A stretch of DNA of 64,000 nucleotides from Phoronis australis. Taxonomy: Eukaryota > Phoronida > Phoronidae. Below the pieces are notes generated by a model, which saw only the letters and a list, made by a program, of their open reading frames with translations, searched no databases and was not told the origin of the DNA. The DNA lies in assembly GCA_002633005.1 (NCBI GenBank), contig NMRA01000028.1:687016-751015 (forward strand), given 5' to 3'. Shown here piece by piece: positions 44,801 through 56,027 of the stretch. A program made the position numbers and the translations under genes. Position 1 is the first letter of the stretch; every line of letters begins with the position of its first letter.

Positions 44801-47800
44801 GCGAAAAGACTAGAAGTAATTTATTGTGTGTTTTCAGTGTTTTTAGAGGATTTAAACTGCTGCCGGTGAACTGTCACATTTGCCCCAGGGAGTGAATCCA
44901 CAACGGGTTTAAGACAGCAGTTTTTATGAATTCTTTACCAATTTAACTCAGTTGGTGTTAGATTTGATGCTACAAGAGCAGTAGTTACCAAAGTCAACTT
45001 AACAGGAGTGCCCCAGAAAAGCAATTCATTAACAGAAACTGAACACATGAGCTCCCGTTAACGAAGTTACTAGTGAATTTAGGTAAACAATACACTGGTT
45101 TCTCAGTTAGGCATGGGGCTATTAACTTGAAAGTAGTCTACGAGGAAAACTAATCATAATGAAGAAAAGCAACTATGTTCATTCCACAGAATGGTCAACA
45201 TAGAAAACCCAGCTATATTCTGAAGACCAAGGGTAACGGACAATGTACTGTCAAGTGCATCTGTCTAAGAGATGTCTTGTTTTGATCTAAAATGGGTAAT
45301 GGGCACTTTCAAGGGCCCAGACTCTGGGAACCAGTTTGATGCCCGTTATTCAGTGGAAAAAACTGGTTCTCAAAATACGGAACCCCTGTAAGTGACTGTT
45401 ACCTTAAAATTGGTATTAAGACTAGGCTGATGACATAACTATGATGGCAAGACTTGACAATACCTAGAGAGGATGTAACTGTTCCATGACAGACTGCCCA
45501 CTCTACTTGCGTGACCACCCATCGTCCGAATGAGCTTTTGTTGCGACACATCCCATAACTGAAATAACAAATATTTTGAGTAAAATGAATTCATTCACAC
45601 ATAATAAATGCACAGCTTAACATGAAAAGAATCTTATGTTGACACCCTAACCGTACCTCAGAATCTGCAGGTTTAAATCAAAAACACCATGCTGTTGTGG
45701 GTAATTAAGTCACCTCGGGCTGCTGATTCTAGTAGACTCAAGATAATGAGACCACCATAAACACATTGGGGGAGACAATAATATTTTAAGTTTTCATTTT
45801 GAAAGATTAGAAACAGCCTATTTGAATAGTTTGTGAAAAGCACACGTGACTAGGTTTTCGAATTTTGAAAATTGGATAAGAAGTATGACTTTTATAACCT
45901 AAAACTTTTGGTTTGATGCTGCAAAAATATGTTCCTCTTTAATTCTGCTGAGTGTGCAACATAATTGTGCCAGTTACCAAACCACCACGCAACAGTTCCA
46001 TTTTGAGGTAGCTGAGTGTCATCATACAATTCTTGGCACGAAAAGATTGTAAAGCCACATTTATGTATCAGTCAAAAATTGTCGCAGATAAAAAATTTCA
46101 GTTATTGGGTTCCTTTTTACTTTCACTTAATTTACACTGTCGTCACTTTTGCTTTCGTACACACTGACTTCAGGCCTCTGATTTCACATTAACATTGTAC
46201 CAGTTACACAGCCACCATGTTAGAGTATGATCTCATATCCCAGTGAGTGCATGTGTAGGAGTAGTTCAGAAAATTAACCATTATGTAATACACCCCCAAC
46301 ATGAGGAATTGTAGTAAACATGTTTGTTCACTATATCCTGTTATGATTCATGTATGTCACTATATAAGTGTATGATCGCATGGATTGTAACAGACTCAGT
46401 AGTATCAGCAGAAGAGTATGTAATAAAACTATTATCCTCCTTCAGACTAGTATTATCCTTGGACCGCGTTCTCGCACTGTGTCGCGCATTCAACGTTCCT
46501 AACCGAACAGAATGCCTTTCACTGCTAGCACATCAACAGNCAGCTATATTCTGAAGACCAAGGGTGAGGGACAATGTACTGTCAAGTGCATCTTTACTAA
46601 GAGATGTCTGCTTTTGATCTAAAATGGGTAATGGGCACTTTCAAGGGCCCAGACTCTGGGAACCAGTTTGATGCCCGTTATTCAGTGGACAAAAATGGTT
46701 CTCAAAATGCGGAATCCCTGTAAGTGACTGTTACCTTAAAATTGGTATTAAGACTAGGCTGATGACATAAGTATGACGGCAAGACTTGACAATACCTAGA
46801 GAGGATGTAACTGTTCCATGACAGACTGCCCACTCTACTTGCGTGACCACCCATCGTCCGAATGAGCTTCTGTTGCGACACATCCCATAACTGAAATAAC
46901 AAATATTTTGAATAAAATGAATTCATTCACACATAATAAATGCACAGCTTAACATGAAAAGAATCTTATGTTGACACCCTACCTGCACCTCAGAATCTGC
47001 AGGTTTAAATCAAAAACACCATGCTGTTGTGGTTAATTAAGTCACCTCAGGCTGCTGATGCTATAGACTCAAGATAATGAGACGACCATAAACACATTGG
47101 GGGAGACAATAATATTTTAAGTTTTCGTTTTGAAAGATTAGAAACAGCCTATTTGAATAGTTTGTGAAAAGCACACGTGACTAGGTTTTCGAATTTTGAA
47201 AATTGGACAAGAAGTACTTTTATAACCTAAAACTTTTGGTTTGATGCCGCAAAAATGTGTTCCTCTTTAATTCTGCTGAGTGTGCAACATAATTGTGCCA
47301 GATACCAAAACACCAGGCAACAGTTCGATTTTGAGGTAGCCAAGTGTCATCGTACAATTCTTGGCATGAAAAGATTGTAAAGCAACATTTATGTATCAGT
47401 CAAAAATTGTCGCAGATAAAAAAATTCAGTTATTGGGTTCCTTTTTACTTTCACTTAATTTACACTGTCTCATCACTGTTGCTTTCGTACACACTGACTT
47501 CAGGCCTCTGATTTCACATTAACAATATACCGGTTACACAGCCACCATTACCCCTCTTTCTACATACTTGGATTGTCCCACGATTGATGCCCCAGTTGGT
47601 ATACTGACATACTCACTCCAGGCCTCTGACTTCACATTAACCCTGTACCAGAAACGCAGCCACCATCATCCCTCTCTCTACTTACTTGGACTGTCCCAAG
47701 ACTGATGCCCACAGCCAGTATATTGCCTTCATTAATCCACTCCACTGAGCTGACATGTTCATCCTGATGTTGACACTGCATCAACTCCGTGATAGTACCA

Positions 47801-50800
47801 TTACCAGCGTTCCACAAGAACACACTGTCTCCAAGGGCAACGGACAAAAAATTTAGACTGGACCAATCTAGGAGGTTGAGGTCTAAAATTTCAAAGCGAC
47901 AACCCATGACTACCTAATACAAAATTAGAAAAGAAGCCAGAACAATACAAATTCACAGTTGTTTTGTATTGCAACAACCAAATCGGGCTAACAATGTATG
48001 GAAAAACTTATAATAGATGAGTCTTTGCATTCAGCCATATATCTACAAAAATGTAGAATTTAACTAAAAAAGCACAAATTTTCTGGAAGCAAAAAGTTGA
48101 AGAATTTAATTTTTAACTTTATACCAGTCTGTTATTGATTGGGTCAAACAGGTCATTTTAGTAAAATCTAGTAAAAAATAAAAGTGCAGTCATAGGAAAA
48201 CACAATATCAATAAAATAATCAAACTTCGATTGAAATTAATGCTAAAGATAAAATCTTGACAATCTTCTCAAAGATTTCTAACACATCATTTTATTTTTG
48301 TTTCATGTAACTTTTATGATTAAAGAAACCCCAAAAAAGTCCCATTTTTCCTCATGTAAAATTGAATCCACTTAAAAACCATTCCCTAACAGCGTTTTGG
48401 AGACCAGTGGATACAGCATTAGTACCTGAAAGTTTCATTTGAATTCGATGAACCATTTCTGAGACACGGTGAACCGAAATTAGCCAACTATGGACATAGA
48501 GTTTTACGTAACCTTAATCTAAAAAGTGCGTTTCAAATTAGCTTACAGTAATCATCGATGAGTTCAGGAGCATCGAGTATTCGCTCTGGCTGTTGAGGAA
48601 TCTGTCTCGAAGAGGTCGCCTTTGGAGCTGAACACTTGCCCGATGTATAGAGTACCTTCAGGTTGTTATAGTAACCTAGACCATAATTGAAAGTGACAGT
48701 GTTAAAGTTTTATCCCAACAAACAAAGTGTATGTTTCAATGGCAAGACAATCAGATCTGTTACTTTCAAGAAGAATGATAACATTTTCGAAGGCGTTTTG
48801 GTCAGTATTCCATATTTTTTTTACTCTAAATGATATTTCGAACCTTTTTAGTAAATTTTCATAAAAATTAACAAGAGCAACGCGAAATGTTGAAATGCAC
48901 CCACAACTGCACTGCAAATGGCAAGTTTCTAAGGCTGTTTATTTGTATCATGATAACAAATGGCAAGTAGATGGCACAGAATACATGAAACCCATCCAAA
49001 AATGGGAAAGTGTCATTGTCTCTCAAAACTATTTGCCAAATTTCATGTACATCCATGAAAGAACTACAAAGCTACAAATGCAAAAGTAGAAAAAAACAAA
49101 CTGCCATCAGGAATCACTTCGCTCATGCCGCCCTATCCATGAAAGATATGCGCAAAATTTCATGAACATATGAAGATAGAGCAGCGAACGCCGGCCAGAC
49201 GGACAGAGATGACTGCATAATGACCCTACATATAAATATGTGGACACATAATATGACAGTTCTTCACACCAGGAGTTTTTTGTGACACTATGAGCAAGTT
49301 ACTCAATGTAAACACTGTATGTCTGATTGGCTGAATCGCTGCTGCATTGGTTTTAATACGTGTTTGATGCGTAAGTGCTGAAGCCAAATGTTATATGCCG
49401 AGGCTGGAACTGCACTGAAGTTGACGGGCATCTTGGCCATTGAGCAAAGTTCTCAAAGCAGAATAGTGGGAGAACACAGGTTACTCAGAACGACTGACTG
49501 TTTAGAAATTGTCACATCCGGTTTGCAGGTTTTATTTTAATAGAAAAGATTCAAATAACTAACAGTAATAAAACCACGCCTTAAAAATATGACATATCCG
49601 TTTAGATACAAAACTAAATGGAAAATAAAACTTCTTCAAATAATTATCTCCTACCTGTAGTTTGATCTTCACATAACTAGGTATTAATTATCTTATTATA
49701 TGTGACAATTATAACCATTTTTAAACGGTTATAAAAGACCTCCCTTCATGAGGCAATTACTCTTACACCACGATATTCTCACAAGAAAATACACGTAATC
49801 ATGAAATGAAACTTTAAATTATAAGGCAATAAAAACAAAACAGCACAAAACAAGGTGAAGAGACAAACCTAAAAATAACAGAGAGAAGCTTACAAGTATA
49901 GTAACACCTTTCTATGATGCAGAAGCCACCTCAGATAAAACCATGATATTGTTTGATGAGCTATTACCAGTTTGATGAGCAGTTTTGAAGAGCACAGCTT
50001 GTTGTTGCAAACAAGTAGAAGAAACGCCATTTATTCATCAATGCAAAAAGCAGTTCTAAACACTGGTGGTTGGTCAAAAACAATTATCCAGAATTTTCCC
50101 ACTAAACACATTCACAAAACAAAACCATGAAATGGCCTGTTTATGGCCTTGCAAAAGCCAATTATTCGTACAAATCCCAGAACATAAGATTTATGAGATA
50201 TCAGTGATCCAAGCCAGAATCAGGAGTCACACATGCGACTGTCTGCTCAGTAAGATGGCAAATGATATCAGATAGGTGATTACCTGATTAATCATGTGTC
50301 TTTGAACTACTGGCTGCTTGAGATACTACTAAAATCAAGTGATCTCTACAGACTGCACTATGTTCACTGGAGCAGCTGTTTTACATGATGATGACTGATA
50401 TCCCACAATTCCTTGTGTTCCATAAGCAATACGGAAAGAGGTCAATGGCATACAGTCAATTAATAATGTATTCATTAATAATGTGTGATCATCTGATTGA
50501 CTTGAATACAAACAACATATTTAAAATACTAGTTTTAAATAAAGATATTTACCTTCAGCAGCCTTTGGTGCCTTCTGTTTGAAGGAGAGAATCTTATCAT
50601 CCAACGTCTGTCCTTGGTTGATATTCCCAGACAACTTACGCTGGTATTCGGCCTTAGTTGGAGACACGTCTCCCTCATTCTCATTATTGGTCAGCAGGAA
50701 GTGTCCCAGCTCTGTATTAGTAGTGCCACGGTTCGGGATAAACCTGGTCAGGATAGGATTGGAAGTAGGTCAACAAGTTTAAAAAGTCTTCTCTTGATGG

Positions 50801-52180
50801 CTATGCTTTTGTGAAAAAGTTGCAAAACAAAATGGATATCAAAAATCTATATTCTGTAACTGTTTTTATTTCTCCATTGGAATAGCAGGGTCATGAACTC
50901 CTAACATGGGCCTCTGATTATCCATAGACAAAACAAAGCATTCACAACAAAAACAACAAATTTCATTTCTTTCATTCTTGTTTATTGAATTAATGATTAT
51001 TACCTATCTGTGACCTGGTTTTACTAGACAGCCTCATTTTTGAGCCCATCTTGGGCTCTTTATCGGAGATCCCCCAGTGCCCAACTGAAGAGCACAAAAT
51101 GGGCTTGAAAGTTAGGCTCTTAAGTAAAACCAAGCTGTCAATAGGTAATAATCTATATTTCACTACGTCATGTAACAGCACCTGCCATGAACATTCGTTC
51201 CTCCAGTCTTTTATGACAAAATAAACAATAGATTTCAAACAGCTGATACACGTGTCAGTTGTAAGTATATATGCAAATGAAACAGCATCATGTGAGCTGA
51301 AAATCAGACAGCAAAAATGTGGGGAAACACTTTATGCAAATTCAGTGACATAAATGAGCAGTGAATTGAAGTGTTAGTATCTCTTACCTATCTTGACCAT
51401 GAGGTGTATTTGGGGTTTTCTTGTTGGGTGTCTTTGATGACTTTCTATTGCCAGAGGGAGTTTTGTTTGGTGTCAGTCTAGAGCTAAGGGGCGTCGCTGA
51501 CTTGTTTGGAGTCTTAGTACCAGACGCTGACTTGGGTTTTCGCGGAGAAATGGAACTAGAGCGGCCACCTATTCAAAATTTTTTTTTTCAAATAAACAAC
51601 AGCAAGGTAGTTCATTTTAGTGATTGATGAAATCATTTATGTGAAATGCAAGAAGTTTCCTGCCTGTGTGCAGTCAAAAAAACATTGCAAAAGTGTTTGG
51701 ACCAACAAGCTTATCATTTTTTCTGTATTAGAAGTTTTTAGAGAAAAACATGAATTTTGTTGTCACTACACCAAGTAGCTGGTGAGTAAGGAAATAGCTG
51801 AATTGAACTGCATATTAACAGTGAAGACAAAATCAACAGATTTGCCAAAATTAATCTGAAAAATGATTCTGAGGTCCTTGCCATGACAGCTAAGTAAACA
51901 AGAGTACCTACAATGAATTCCGATACTCCGTCATGTTGAGTAGTACATGGCATTATGTTTTGGATTACTTTTGGCAATCATGGTGCTTTAAACACAAGAG
52001 CACAGGACTATGTAATGTTCACAGTTTAAGCCAACAGATTACACTACCGTCTCCAACAGACAGATGACGGATGCCGGATTCTTGAGCTTTTCGCTGCCAT
52101 CTCATCAGGGGACCTTGCTGAATGGGGGCATCCATCCTAGTCAGTTCATTCAAACAGTTCTCAAAATTGAAGTGAGACAT
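41871..52180 (-). CDS. CDC20: CDC20/fizzy, WD40 activator of the anaphase-promoting complex
   Basis: Ten coding exons in transcript order: 52048-52180, 51388-51568, 50553-50743, 48547-48675, 47686-47882, 45464-45558, 44068-44293, 43246-43371, 42799-42916 and 41871-42055. They join into 526 codons plus TAG. Human CDC20 is 499 aa. CDC20 recruits securin and cyclin B to the APC/C and is the target of the spindle checkpoint. Landmarks: RWQRKA near the N-terminus; the C-box DRFIPNR; KILSFK and NNLKVLY around the Mad2-binding region; RILDAPE; seven WD40 blades ([90 protein letters not shown]); and the APC/C-binding IR tail. The human KEN box position reads NEN. The first coding exon and the 95-bp exon each occur twice; the second copies (53062-53194, 46796-46890) are excluded here. 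Confidence 0.96.
42362..42551 (+). repeat. Degenerate ~46-bp tandem repeat
   Basis: About four imperfect copies of 'agtctgtctgctaactgtag' plus 'tggaaataagatggagccag', in the last CDC20 intron. Confidence 0.8.
45210..46218 (-). repeat. Copy A of a ~1-kb duplication inside CDC20
   Basis: Nearly identical to 46541-47548, with scattered substitutions and small indels. It includes the 95-bp CDC20 exon (45464-45558) with both splice sites. About 320 bp of unique sequence and a single N separate the two copies. Confidence 0.9.
46541..47548 (-). repeat. Copy B of the ~1-kb duplication, starting at an N
   Basis: Begins immediately after the N at 46540 and repeats 45210-46218. Its exon copy (46796-46890) has an unchanged reading frame. 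Using both copies in one mRNA would add 95 bases and break the frame. Confidence 0.9.
46796..46890 (-). other. CDC20: Second copy of the CDC20 95-bp exon
   Basis: Encodes [20 protein letters not shown] and the following [10 protein letters not shown] segment, as does 45464-45558, with intact acceptor and donor. Most likely the other allele or an assembly repeat. It can replace copy A but cannot be added to it. Confidence 0.8.
47491..47720 (-). repeat. Tandem duplication across a CDC20 splice donor
   Basis: A ~119-bp unit is present twice. The right copy contains the last ~35 bases of exon 5 and its donor (CAA then gtaagt). The left copy holds a diverged version of the same exon end with gtatgt. 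Confidence 0.75.
49228..49254 (-). repeat. Dispersed AT-rich repeat end
   Basis: Reverse complement of the motif at 7230-7256. It is followed on the minus strand by the same kind of 'tctgtccgtctggc' phrase, so both are probably ends of one transposon family. It lies in CDC20 intron 3. Confidence 0.55.
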
Positions 52181-52548
52181 CTTTGACTAGCAGCAGAGAA
52201 GACTGTATGAATTAACTTATATCAGTTTCTGTTGCTGAAATTGAAAACGGCTTCTATATATCTGTCAGTTACAGAAAACACAATGATATGGCATACATCT
52301 TGGGTTTCATAACACTCGGCAGAAAGAGGTCTAACCACAGTTAACATTATTTCATCATTTATTCATAAAAAATAAGTATTGTGAAATTAATTCTTTGCCA
52401 TTTTTAACATCTGTAGACAATCAAATCCTTATTGTTTAAAGACTGAAAACTCAAAAAGTGCAACTTTGACAATCATTTGGTCACAAAGTGGTGTGATTTA
52501 CAGTACAAGAAAATCAAATTCAAATAGGATTAAAATACAATGTATATG
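51522..52548 (-). repeat. Copy A of a ~1.02-kb duplication at the CDC20 5' end
   Basis: Matches 52550-53562 almost base for base. One length difference of about 15 bp occurs (bases near 51987 absent from copy B). It covers the start of exon 2, intron 1, the first coding exon and its upstream flank. Confidence 0.92.
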
Positions 52549-52549
52549 N

Positions 52550-53562
52550 AGACGCTGACTTGGGTTTTCGCGGAGAAATGGAACTAGAGCGGCCACCTAT
52601 TCGAAATTTTTTTTTTTCAAATAAACAACAGCAAGGTAGTTCATTTTAGTGATTGATGAAACCATTTATGTGAAATCCAAGAAGTTTCCTGCCTGTGTGC
52701 AGTCAAAAAAACATTGCAAAAGTGTTTGGACCAACAAGCTTATCATTTTTTCTCTATTAAAAGTTTTTAGAGAAAAACATGAATTTTGTTGCCACTACAC
52801 CAAGTAGCTGGTGATTAAGGAAATAGCTGAATTGAACTGCATATTAACAGTGAAGACAAAATCAACAGATTTGCCAAAATTAATCTGAAAAATGATTCTG
52901 AGATCCTTGTCATGACAGCTAAGTAAACAAGAGTACCTACAATGAATTCCGATACTCCGTCATGTTGAGTAGTACATGGCATTATGTTTTGGATTACTTT
53001 TGGCAATCATGGTGCACAGGACTATGTAATGTTCACAGTTTAAGCCAACAGATTACACTACCATCTCCAACAGACAGATGACGGATGCCGGATTCTTGAG
53101 CTTTTCGCTGCCATCTCATCAGGGGACCTTGCTGAATGGGGGCATCCATCCTAGTCAGTTCATTCAAACAGTTCTCAAAATTGAAGTGAGACATCTTTGA
53201 CTAGCAGCAGAGAAGACTGTATGAATTAACTTATATCAGTTTCTGTTGCTGAAATTGAAAACGGCTTCTATATATCTGTCAGTTACAGAAAACACAATGA
53301 TATGGCATACATCTTGGGTTTCATAACACTCGGCAGAAAGAGGTCTAACCACAGTTAACATTATTTCATCATTTATTCATAAAAAATAAGTATTGTGAAA
53401 TTAATTCTTTGCCATTTTTAACATCTGTAGACAATCAAATCCTTATTGTTTAAAGACTGAAAACTCAAAAAGTGCAACTTTGACAATCATTTGGTCACAA
53501 AGTGGTGTGATTTACAGTACAAGAAAATCAAATTCAAATAGGATTAAAATACAATGTATATG
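52550..53562 (-). repeat. Copy B of the ~1.02-kb duplication, starting at an N
   Basis: Starts right after the N at 52549, part-way through CDC20 exon 2, so only about 47 bp of that exon are repeated. Contains a complete second first-coding exon. Confidence 0.92.
53062..53194 (-). other. CDC20: Second copy of the first CDC20 coding exon
   Basis: ATG at 53194 to the donor at 53061. The protein is identical to 52048-52180, with a silent GAC/GAT change. This copy is the one joined to the unique upstream sequence, so the real promoter is probably on its side. Both copies follow a good acceptor (ctgctag then TCAAAGATG), so a non-coding exon lies further upstream. Confidence 0.8.
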
Positions 53563-54010
53563 GCTAGGTATATGTTTGTTGTGATCCAACATTCACAACA
53601 TGTTAATACACTGATATTAGTGGGAAATCCTGAAAAGAACCGGTTACGTCGAATGAATAGTTCATTCAGTTGAAGCATAGACGAGTATCTATAGGATTAG
53701 GAAGTAACTGGTTCTCGATGACTGTACACTACTAGTACTAGTAACTAGTATGGCCTGCCTTATTTTCCGAAGCTCCCAGTTTGACTGGCCAGTCCCTGAC
53801 AGTACACTAGTCTACCATAAGCCACCCCTCAATGACTGGCCAGTCCCTGTGAACGACGTCAGAATAGAAGAATGTTGTCACTGGTCAGCACTGATCAGTA
53901 ATAGCCCTAAGCCAAGGCCTAAATGGACTTCATTATGAAGATTGAAGGTTCAAAACAGATGATCTCTCCTTATAGATATTCTTTAGACGTGAAGTGAAGA
54001 CTCAAGCCCT

Positions 54011-54190
54011 TCATGTAACACACCCTTGTTGAATATCGTAAACTGCAAAGTCTCCTGGTATTTCCATATAACATTCGCTATTGTAGGAGTCCCTGGTTTT
54101 CATTTGACTGTGTCTCTTTAAAAATTCCGCCTCAGACCTAAAACGAGATTCGTGGTCAGTGTCGAATGTTCCATTTAATTTTGGGGAACC
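54011..54190 (-). CDS. Possible terminal exon of a small unidentified protein
   Basis: On the minus strand, after an acceptor-like ttttcaaag, an open frame of 59 codons plus stop reads GSPKLNGTFDTDHESRFRSE, then AEFLKRHSQMKTRDSYNSEC, then YMEIPGDFAVYDIQQGCVT. Composition and codon use look like real protein, but I do not recognise it. An upstream ATG (54291-54293) with a donor (54286) gives the wrong phase for this acceptor, so the 5' structure is unresolved. Confidence 0.35.
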   Translation of the reverse strand, partial: GSPKLNGTFDTDHESRFRSEAEFLKRHSQMKTRDSYNSECYMEIPGDFAVYDIQQGCVT

Positions 54191-54379
54191 CTTTGAAAAT
54201 AAAAATGAATGATCAGAATCAATTTTCGCATTAAAATTTACAAAACCATATTTATAAACTATTCGATTCAAAATTAATGAAAATACCTGACATTTTAGGT
54301 GTAGCTTTAGTAAAATAAACGTACGCTAAAAATAAACATTTTTTGAATGGTCTCCATAGAGTATGTTGCTCCGAAATTA

Positions 54380-54390
54380 TTCCCGCCAAT
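54380..54390 (+). promoter_or_regulatory. E2F-like/CCAAT composite site
   Basis: TTCCCGCCAAT combines an E2F-type core (TTCCCGCC) with a CCAAT-like tail. The site lies between CDC20 and STAG, about 100 bp from a candidate STAG first-exon donor. Cell-cycle control is plausible for both genes but is inferred from one short match. Confidence 0.3.
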
Positions 54391-54661
54391 ATTTATATGT
54401 GTCGAAGGTCGTGACCCAGTTTGTTTTGGGTGATACTTCATTGAAACTCGTTTTTGCCTCAACAGTAGAGGATTAGGTAAGTTTACAAACTCTTAAAACA
54501 GTACTTGAGATCACGATTAGACAATGCTTGTTTTTCAATGCTTGTTCACCTAAACGTTTCCTTTGTGCAACACTTGAACTGCTGTTCAGAAAAAATCCAA
54601 CATGGCAGCCTTCTAATTTTTGTCTCGTTTAGTTGATTTGCACACATTTCCTTTTGCCAAT

Positions 54662-54771
54662 CACAGGCGTCCTCAGCTTCTGATCGTCCCCAATACACTA
54701 CATATAATACTACAAGCTTGTAGTATTATATGTAGTGTATTGGGGACGATCAGAAGCTGAGGACGCCTGTG
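54662..54771. mobile_element. Perfect 110-bp palindrome flanked by a direct repeat
   Basis: Two 55-bp arms meet at AAGCTT (centre 54716/54717) with no loop and no mismatch. Outer ends are CACAGGCGTCC and its complement. TTGCCAAT precedes the left arm (54654-54661) and follows the right arm (54772-54779), extendable to 11 bp (TTGCCAATCAC). The structure is that of an inserted element made of two terminal inverted repeats, with an 8-bp target duplication as in hAT elements. Confidence 0.8.
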
Positions 54772-56027
54772 TTGCCAATCACCCGGTCTTCCATCAGTCA
54801 TCGGTGTGCAGTTGGCTGGAAAGCAGTTATTTGCCCCATTCCCCTATGAAAATCACGTGGAATTCTCATCATCTGGCCTAAAAATACCCTTCAAATGTTC
54901 AAAAAATCCCATCAAGATTAGAATCACTTCTGCAGAACGGTAGGTTTTACTACTTGAGGCATTGCCGACTGATGAGAGGTCGTGACCAAGAGAGTGCAAT
55001 TGGTTGCGACTGGAGGAGGGGTGGGGGAGAATTGGATTTTTCTTTTAACCAAAAATCCCTATGGGCCCTGTACATTGTTCATCGTATTAGATTAAAGACA
55101 TTACTTTTGTGCCTTTAAAATGAGAAATACGACTGTCATGTGCCATAAATGTTTGTTGTTTTATTTATATTATAATTTAGATATTTCATTTTCTCAAGCT
55201 TTGCTTCCCTGTTGGTGGTGGTCTTGCTTCAAAAAGGCGTGAATGTCATGTTGTACTGTGACTGAGTGATGAAATTACAAATCAAACATGGGAGGTTTAC
55301 TAATTATTGTGAAGCATGACACTCCCAAGTTTTAGTATCTTACGCATGTTTAAGAAATGAGAGTAAATCATTCTTTGGCATATTGTTTTTAATAATCAGA
55401 GGTACAGTTTCGTCAAAAACAAGAACTTTGTTCAGAAAAATTACAAGAAGTATTTCTGATTATTCGTATAGATTGGGTGTTTTTGTGCTCCCAGACATTC
55501 TAAAGTTAATCTTAGACACGCGTTTTTAGGTTGTTGTTTCTGTGTTGGGCATGCTTTGCTACATATGTTTCTAAAATTGCTTGAACTTGTTACACTCACA
55601 AGAGGAGGTAACTTGTTACACTCACAAGAGCAAGTGAGGCTATCTGTATCGGTGGTTGTATTATTGTTGTCTAGTATGGTAAAGTTTCCTCGAATTCAAA
55701 CAAAAATAATGTCCAAATAATGTCATTATTTCATTTTTCAAATGCTCACTGTATTGCCAAAACTGTTCAAAATTTATGTGTGTTTTTTGATGGAAGATGT
55801 ACTATATGAAGTTTTCAAATGGTCTTCTTGTTTACTCTTGTTGAAATTTTTTGATAAAAATAATATTTATTGTTTTACCATATTGTTTACTATATGAAGA
55901 AACTTTACTGTACCAGTTCTTGCCATACGCTCTAAAGAGAAGGTGAGGATATCTGTATCGATGGTTGTGGTATTAGTTGTTAGTACTTGCATGCTTTTCT
56001 TTTATCTTTCTTCCTGTCTAACTAGCC

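Larger units (their letters stand above)
53563..56025. other. Divergent intergenic region between CDC20 and STAG
   Basis: Both neighbours have a 3' splice site just before the ATG, so their untranslated first exons and promoters should lie here. One candidate donor for STAG is GATTAG then gtaagt at 54476/54477. The region also holds a possible small minus-strand exon (54011-54190), an E2F-like site and the 110-bp palindrome. Confidence 0.5.

Noticed and set aside
54190-54293. ATG plus 28-bp intron (54286-54259) leading into the small minus-strand frame
   Set aside because: The phase fits, but 28 bp is too short for a normal animal intron.
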